Positions 20,641 to 26,866 of a stretch of DNA of 26,866 nucleotides are shown one piece after another. Location of the stretch: positions 1-26,866 of the forward strand of contig JAHLTZ010000108.1 of the NCBI GenBank assembly GCA_025786725.1. Reading direction: 5' to 3'. This DNA is from Syncephalis fuscata (taxonomy: Eukaryota; Zoopagomycota; Zoopagomycetes; Zoopagales; Piptocephalidaceae). The translations under genes were made by a program, and so were the position numbers. Numbering within the stretch: position 1 is the first letter of the stretch; each line of letters starts with the position of its first letter. Below the pieces are notes generated by a model. That model worked only from the letters and a program-made list of their open reading frames with translations. It did no database searches and was not told the DNA's origin.

Positions 20641-21657
20641 CAATTATTAGTTAATAAACATATATTAATACAAATACCCATTTGCTTGTTACTTACAGTT
20701 CAATATCGGCTGTAGATAGTCGTTTACCATTCTGTACAAGATCAAATACAAATACTTGATTTTTACGCATTACTGCCAAATGTTGGTGCGTATTTGGATC
20801 AAAGGTAAGCTGTTTATCCGATGGCTTAACTGGATAACGACATGCATTAAAGATGTTATGGTAGGCAAGACTGCAAAGAGGGCTCTTTTTAGTATATTCT
20901 GGCTCTAATGTTTCTCTATAGTCATATTAAGCAATCTGTACTTACAATGATTGTAACTAATACACTTACGATACCACTTGTTCTCTAAAGTCCATAGCGG
21001 CTGTTACAATGCTAGCCGCACGCAATGCTTGCGTACGACGAAGACGATCATCCTGGAAGGCGAAAAAGAAGCTAACATTGACGACAATAGGATCACGATA
21101 GCCCATGTAAGCAACTTCATTCCACCATTCTTCTAGCCAGTTATCAACCTTGGTATCGGCAGCACGCTCTTGTAAGCGCTTCTGTAGATGTTCACCTATA
21201 CCACCGGGTTGTTGGAACTGCTGAACCACCGATTCTGTACGGGCAAATGCAGCATCATCAAGCAATGGACGAACACTGCGTAGATACTTGGCACATGTTT
21301 CCTTCAAGTCCGGCACAGGTAGGTGAGGCAATTTATCCTGGAAAGCATAGAGTGGACGAGTCATATCTGATATAGTATTCTTGGTGGTGGTTATTGGGTG
21401 GTTGGCCGAGACAGCTGAACTAGTACCGTTAGGAGCCTGAGAAGGTGAACTTGTAGAGATTGAATAAGAAGCAGCGGCAAAAGAAGGACGGCCCAATACT
21501 TTGGAACTTGTCTATATTGTTTATTGAACAACAAGGTAAGTGTCCGTTAGTATGCCAAGTAACAAAGCTTCTCTCCAAGACTTACCACCAAACGAGAGAC
21601 GGGCGAACGAGACTGAAGCGACAACGACCGACTAGCACGAAATGCGGAACTTAACAT
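19186..21657 (-). CDS. Carnitine O-acetyltransferase, dual-targeted form
   Basis: Minus-strand exons: 21657-21586, 21511-20970, 20915-20697, 20584-20278, 20228-20173, 20109-19720, 19669-19570 and 19502-19186, about 667 residues. Choline/carnitine acyltransferase landmarks are the catalytic His381 (HSSVDGTPLS, matching the YEHAAAEG site), GRTETCR, YLSTSQ and PDGFGVAY. It transfers acetyl groups between CoA and carnitine for export from peroxisomes and mitochondria. The N-terminus MLSSAFRASRSLSLQSRS looks like a mitochondrial presequence, and the last residues AKL are a peroxisomal PTS1, as in yeast Cat2. Exon 6 ends one base short (CCC at 19720-19722 where four C keep frame with SEKKAATL). An intron holds a CATA/TA microsatellite. 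Confidence 0.92.
20588..20640. repeat. (CATA)n-(TA)n microsatellite in an intron
   Basis: About eight CATA units run directly into about ten TA units. The tract lies in the third intron of the acetyltransferase gene, ending 4 bases from the acceptor (20586-20585), so it replaces the usual pyrimidine-rich acceptor context. Confidence 0.9.
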
Positions 21658-22227
21658 GAAGATAGACGGCAGCGCCCACAAAGCAGCAGCTTAAAAAGAA
21701 ATAATCAAATAAAGGCGAATAAGAGAATGAGAGTGAGTAAGAGAGAGAGACACACACGTAAGTAGACGCACACGCACACACCGACTGAGTTCAGTTGTTG
21801 TTACACGTGAGTAATTGTAACAAGAAGTGTTGTTGTTGTTAATAAACCGTGAAAGTAGATTTAATAGATAAATATCGATTACTTATTACAAAATACCCAA
21901 AATATATTTATATTTATACATATTTATACACACGTCTTTATTGATTGATTGATTGATTGATTAACAACAACAACAACACTAGGTAAAAGAAAAAACACAT
22001 ACCCAACAGCGGAGAAATTCAAGCCGATCTGTATCCGATATACGTCATTTCCCACGTTTATCCTTTTATTTATCTTGTAACAACAGTACACGACAAGTCG
22101 GCCGGTGTATTTGTATAAGCGTACACAGAGAAAGAACAAGCTATTACTGATAACCAGTGTGAATCTCATTTACCTACTCATTCACGTATTCATTCACGTA
22201 CTTGCACCAATAATAGCAATAGTATTA
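21658..22227. promoter_or_regulatory. Divergent intergenic region, acetyltransferase/ARMC7
   Basis: This is 570 bp between divergent starts. It contains a purine-rich GAGAGTGAG..GAGAGAGAGA stretch followed by a CACACG/CACGCACACAC tract (about 21720-21780), a GTTGTTGTT run (about 21827-21840), five GATT units (about 21940-21962) and a following AACAACAACAAC run. GA/CA-rich DNA of this kind is typical of promoter or 5' UTR DNA in this window (compare 23460-23490). No separate gene is supported. Confidence 0.45.
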
Positions 22228-23085
22228 ATGTCTTCGGCTAAACAGACTCTCCCGTCGTATAAGCGTAAGCGACAAGGTAACGATAAACCAAAGACATCAC
22301 GTCCCAAGTATCTACAAGCATTAGTAGAAGAGTATAAAACCACAGATAATCAAGGTAAGTTAATTAATTAAATAGATAATAGATATATATCCATATAGAT
22401 ATATACTTATAATTTTATGCTATTTAGAAGCAAAACGACAAGTATTGGCCAATCTTGCCAATTTTGCTTATGATCCTTGTAATTATCAATGGCTACGAGA
22501 ATTAAACGTTATTCAACTATTTCTAGGTAAGAGGGTAATTAGTATATTGAATTATCATTCAATTAATTCAATTATAACCATCTACATTTATTTGTTAATA
22601 GATGCAATAACCAATGAAGTAACTACTGGAACGACAGTAATTGATGATTTTAAAACATTTGGTATTGGTGGTTTATGCAATCTAGTATTAGGTAATATTA
22701 GTCATATTATTGAAATATTAACTAAAATAACTATACATTTATTATTAGATCCTGGTTATAGTCATGATTTACTGTTTAGTAAAGATACGTTAACAATAAT
22801 ATGTAATTGTTTAAATAGTCTTCAACCAGATATAGTTTGTTCAGCCCTTACTACACTTTTACAACTATTATCATTAAATAATATTCCATCTACTGGTAAG
22901 TTATTAGCAATGTATACATATACATACATATATATATATTATAACTAATATAATTAATATAATTAATACGTATAGCTGTAATAATTATAAAAGAAAAAAG
23001 TACAACTCATCTCGATCAATTAATTCACTCCACCAATCGATGCATATCTAATTTGGCTATTTTATTAAAAGAACACTTGGTATAA
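22228..23085 (+). CDS. Armadillo repeat protein, ARMC7 homologue
   Basis: Exons 22228-22354, 22428-22526, 22602-22691, 22749-22895 and 22976-23085 join without any frame break to 190 residues, against about 198 for animal ARMC7. Family blocks: [61 protein letters not shown] and a final helix [18 protein letters not shown]7 is a small armadillo-fold protein reported with spliceosomal complexes; its role is not well defined. The 57-nt intron 22692-22748 is a multiple of three without stop codons, so retention would add 19 residues and keep the frame. The frame is open in phase upstream to an ATG at 22105, but that extension is hydrophobic and unlike the family, so the ATG at 22228 is preferred. 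Confidence 0.87.
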
Positions 23086-23820
23086 TAGTTTATTAGTATT
23101 AATATTAATATTATCTAAATAATAAATATGTATATATTTATATCTATATCTATAATTCAACTATTAATAAATAATTAATTAAATACTATTTATATAAGTG
23201 TACAATATTTAATTACTGTAATAATTACCATAACACTAATGTCAACACCAAAACAATAATAACCATAATAACAACAATTATAATTTACCACACATTCAGA
23301 TTGTCATCGTAGCTTCTTTTTGTTTGAACGATTCTATTGCCAATACAAGTATATAGCCACACCTACACTCCACCGTTTCTTATTACAAGTACAGAGACGG
23401 TCACGTATTGGTTTCTATGCTTTATTGATTGCGCATACTCTAGTAGTTGAATCGTGACGAGTGAGTGAATGAGAGAGAGTGAGAGAACAAACGTAAGTAT
23501 ACGTGACAGAACAACTGTATTTGCGTGTATTTGTGTGTGTATACATACGTTCTAGTCTTCGTATATACAAACGTGAACGTGTATATCCATTGTCGGTAGA
23601 ACAACGCGTACTGACCCTTTTATCAATAGCAATACCCAACCATAACAATAACCATAGTAGTAACAGTTTATTTCATCGGCTATTGTGCATCTTTATATAT
23701 ACTAATCAAGCAGCATACACTGGTATTTGCTTTAACGGCTATACATACGTGTATACGCGTATTAAATAATCCACTTCAACAAAGTAAATATAAGAGAAGC
23801 GACTGTTACCATATTAAAGT
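23086..23820. promoter_or_regulatory. Intergenic region upstream of the Spt7 gene
   Basis: The first 200 bp are very AT-rich (ARMC7 3' flank). From about 23300 the composition becomes more mixed, with a GAGTGAGTGAATGAGAGAGAG stretch (about 23459-23483) followed by GTAAGT at 23493. This could be a 5' UTR with an intron. The short open frames at 23415-23769 show no family resemblance. Confidence 0.4.
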
Positions 23821-26800
23821 ATGCGGATGACAACGCCATTCACCGATCAGCGGTCAGCTATTCATCGTCCAAGTATTCCTACCAATAGATACTGGCTTAA
23901 TAGTAGATTATACGCTACTGCTCAAGAACTGAACAAACACCAGAAATGGCGTCTATATTTATCACCACAAGAACTCTGTATTCTACAGACGGCATTAACT
24001 AATCGAGAACATTGGGATGCTTTAATGCACTTTACACTATCATCATCTATACTCGAATCATCTATTAAAGCAACACCGGCTATTATTGAGTAGTACAGTA
24101 GAAGCAGTAGAAGCAGTAGTAATAACAACAGATACTGAACAACATGTGTGCCAATAACCAATGATGAATTAGCTTCTACGCATGTTGATCAACCTGAATC
24201 AACACCGAATATACAACCAGTGACTTTAGAGAAGAAAGAACAAAAAGATTTGAATATATCGATGATTGCCACTGCTTGTAGAGTTCGACAAGTGTTATTT
24301 GATCAAATGATATCAGAGATTATGCCATCTTATACATGTTGTGAGCCTATTGTACCACCACCTTTTCATTTATTAGGATCTGAATTAGATGAAAAAGAAG
24401 AGGAAGAGGAAGAAGAGACATCAGAATTACCAGTAGTACCTCCTCAACCTCGATTAAGATTGCTGATGAAGATTTTGACTTTGATGAAGAGGAAGAAGAA
24501 GAAGGAGGAGGAGGAGGAACAAAAGCAAATGGAGAAGAGAATAAGCCAGAGATAAATAAGCAAATTCATCTAATCTAGAAACTGAAGCGAAGAAAGAGGA
24601 TACAAAAGAGCCATTGGCTAAACAAGATAAAGATTTAGTATTGGATAGTGAACGTCCTTATTATCGTTATTTTTTTACCTTTGAAGAAGATGCTCAAGCA
24701 TCTAGAAAAATAGAACAAGAAGAACTGTTATTAGTAAGTCATTAGTATATATATATATATATATAGAACATTGATAGACGTATAACCTATAAACATGTAT
24801 TATTAGAAACAACAACAAAAACAGCAACAGTTATTAGAACGATCACCAAGTTTATTAGATGAATTACCAGATATTGATGTAGATGAATTTCAAGTGATTA
24901 GAGCAGATTCTGTAGAAGCTATGAATGATGCACACTCAGATACACATCATACGGTAATTGGATTAATTAGATTAATAGCAATATTGATATTCATATTTAT
25001 AATATGAATTAATTAGAGTAAATTAATGGCGATATTTGGCACAGTAGGCATTGCGAATATGACCGTAAGTGTCAATTAATATATCAATATACTAATATAT
25101 TGATATAATAATGCATTAATACGTCATTTAACTATTTAATAGCACTTACTCACCTCTATCGAATCACATCGAGATAATATTCCTTTTACGGATAATGAAC
25201 TGCGATCTATTCTACGTGATGTACGTCCCCGTCGATCTAAATGGGCCAGTGATGACCGTGTCAATCAAGAAGAGTTATATGATGCATTTGAACATGTTAT
25301 CGAGTAAGTTTACAAGTTACAAAGTTGAATGTAGTTATTAATAGTGTTAGTAGCCTCATTCGGTTCCATTTCTTACTAAAGTAAGTCGACGAGATGCACC
25401 AGATTACTATCAAGGTAAATATAAATATAAATATAAATATTATATGTATATATATGTATATTTAATATGTTATAGTAATTACACATCCTATGGATTTGGG
25501 AACCATGACCAAAAAGTTAAAAGAAATCAAATATCAAAGTAAACAAGAATTTATGGATGATGTAATGTTGATTTACAAGAATTGTATCGATTATAACACG
25601 GAACCGGTAAATATATTGTTATGTTATTTATACGTATATCTCTAATGACTCGTATTTATAATGTATATGTATTTATACTATATGTATATATGTATATAGG
25701 GAAATGTTTATCGTAAAAGTGCTCAAATGATGCAGAAAAAGACGGACCGACTAGCATTACTTATTCCAGATCTACAAATCAAAGATCGAGCTCAAGTAGA
25801 AGCAGAAGAAGAATTGGAGGAAAACAATGATGTAACAGGTCCTTTAACCAATCATACGAATAATAACGATACTTTAGGTAATATATAACATATAATATAA
25901 ACATATAACATATAACATATAAATATAACATTAAATTAATTAACATTAAATATAATAATCCTTTTAGTTAATATACCCGATTTAATAGGCACACCTGCAT
26001 CACCTACACCACAACCACAATCTACAGCATTAACACGTCCATTAATAGAAGACAATGTAGCAACATTGATATCACCATTAGGTATAGATGGAGGACAAGA
26101 TATTGAAATGGCCCTTACACCCAATGATATATCGACACCTATTAATGTCCTTATCATTCTGTATCAGTGGGTGGCAAGAGTGGAGGCAAGACAACAATGG
26201 ATATGAATGGCATTGTTATAACAAGTGAATCGCCTAAATCAATTGGATTAACCCGACCGGTAGATATGACATTGGATACAGCAACCGATACACCCGTGTT
26301 ACTTCATGATATGGGCACAAAGCGTATGATGGCCATAGAAATGGAATCATTATTGGAAGAACAAGCAGAAATGGAGACAGAAAGACTTGAAGATAATGAA
26401 ATAATGAAGATAATGAGCGTATTGATGAAGAGTTCAAGATAAGAAATAGGACCTATTGCCATCAGTTGAAGAAGATGTTATCACAACATCATGGCGGAAT
26501 AGTACATTAGAGAAACGATCTCAATTTGAAGTAAGATATATTGATAGTAATTATGACTATACTGATCTATATGGATTATTAGAGAAATAGACGACAAATA
26601 ATACGTCGTCCATTTATGGAACAAACTGTATTGACTCGAAGTGCTCAATCTATGGGACAATTTATGAAGTGGATTGAACATCATGATCAATCTAGTCATA
26701 CTCCATTAACATCAACGACGAACGATAATAATAATAACGATAATAATAATAACGATACTATTAATAATAATGATACGACTATTAATATTATTGATAATAA

Positions 26801-26849
26801 CAATAACAACAACATCAATACTGTCGATACTAATAATAATAATAAATAA
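23821..26849 (+). CDS. SPT7: Spt7-like SAGA subunit with bromodomain, frame-broken, C-terminus uncertain
   Basis: Exon blocks include 23821 to 24733 (several frame breaks), 24807-24953, 25017-25064, 25143-25303, 25345-25414, 25476-25606, 25700-25877, 25968-26530 and 26583-26849. Spt7 hallmarks: RRSKWASDDRVNQEELYDAF, then the bromodomain with PFLTKVSRRDAPDYYQ, THPMDLGTMTKKLKEIKYQS and the acetyl-lysine-binding Asn in KNCIDYN, then AQMMQKKTDRLALLIPDLQI; later DEEFKIRNR and a QSMGQFMKWIEHHD block. Spt7 scaffolds the SAGA acetyltransferase complex in the nucleus. Frame repairs at homopolymers: 24151, 24456, 24562, 25362, 26149, 26399 and 26449. A further break at about 24060-24100 is unresolved. 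The last exon ends in Asn/Asp repeats. The C-terminal region known in other Spt7 proteins is missing, so the gene may continue beyond the window. Confidence 0.87.
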
Positions 26850-26866
26850 CATTATAATAACATTAA

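Noticed and set aside
22105-22227. Upstream in-frame ATG extending the ARMC7 homologue by 41 residues
   Set aside because: The added segment is hydrophobic and absent from the family; the ATG at 22228 gives the normal length.
24148-26442. Several short frames in the Spt7 region as separate genes
   Set aside because: Homopolymer repair and splicing join them into one Spt7-like protein with collinear family motifs.

Overview
The window looks like nuclear DNA from an early-diverging (non-Dikarya) fungus. It is AT-rich. Its genes carry many short introns of about 50-75 nt with GTAAGT-like donors and ATAG or TTAG acceptors. Fungal markers are the tail of a 1,3-beta-glucan synthase, a bromodomain Spt7-like SAGA subunit and a mitochondrial Etr1-type enoyl reductase. 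The phylum cannot be fixed from this sequence alone.

Bases 1-6387 are repeat territory. Two large inverted-repeat structures sit side by side. Element A (1-3950) has 649-bp arms that look identical and a 2.65-kb loop; the loop holds a 0.9-kb ACC/CAA/GCA minisatellite, splice-site-like modules and a run of short hairpins. Element B (3866-6387) has 424-bp arms, and its loop contains two head-to-head copies of the 3' end of a 1,3-beta-glucan synthase (FKS) gene. The arms are built from degenerate tandem units of about 165-169 bp. This resembles foldback (FB) transposons, here carrying a captured host gene fragment. Decayed pieces of the same repeat are scattered to about 10330.

Bases 7540-9294 encode an intact FAAH-type amidase. 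Bases 10439-14502 hold a tandem duplication of a unit made of the FKS tail remnant and a five-exon isopenicillin-N-synthase-like 2-oxoglutarate/Fe(II) oxygenase; the second gene copy has one base missing at an exon edge.

From 14617 onward the region is gene-dense and housekeeping in character: ETR1/MECR (minus), an ecdysoneless/SGT1 (ECD) homologue (plus, divergent from ETR1 across 73 bp), a carnitine O-acetyltransferase with both an N-terminal presequence and a C-terminal AKL (minus, convergent with ECD), an ARMC7 homologue (plus) and an Spt7-like subunit (plus, reaching the window edge). ETR1 belongs to mitochondrial fatty-acid synthesis and the acetyltransferase to acetyl-group export; no operon-like functional coupling is implied.

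At least thirteen reading-frame breaks occur across ETR1, ECD, the acetyltransferase, Spt7 and the second oxygenase copy. Every break I could resolve is repaired by adding one base to a homopolymer run. I read these mainly as consensus errors, not as a cluster of pseudogenes.
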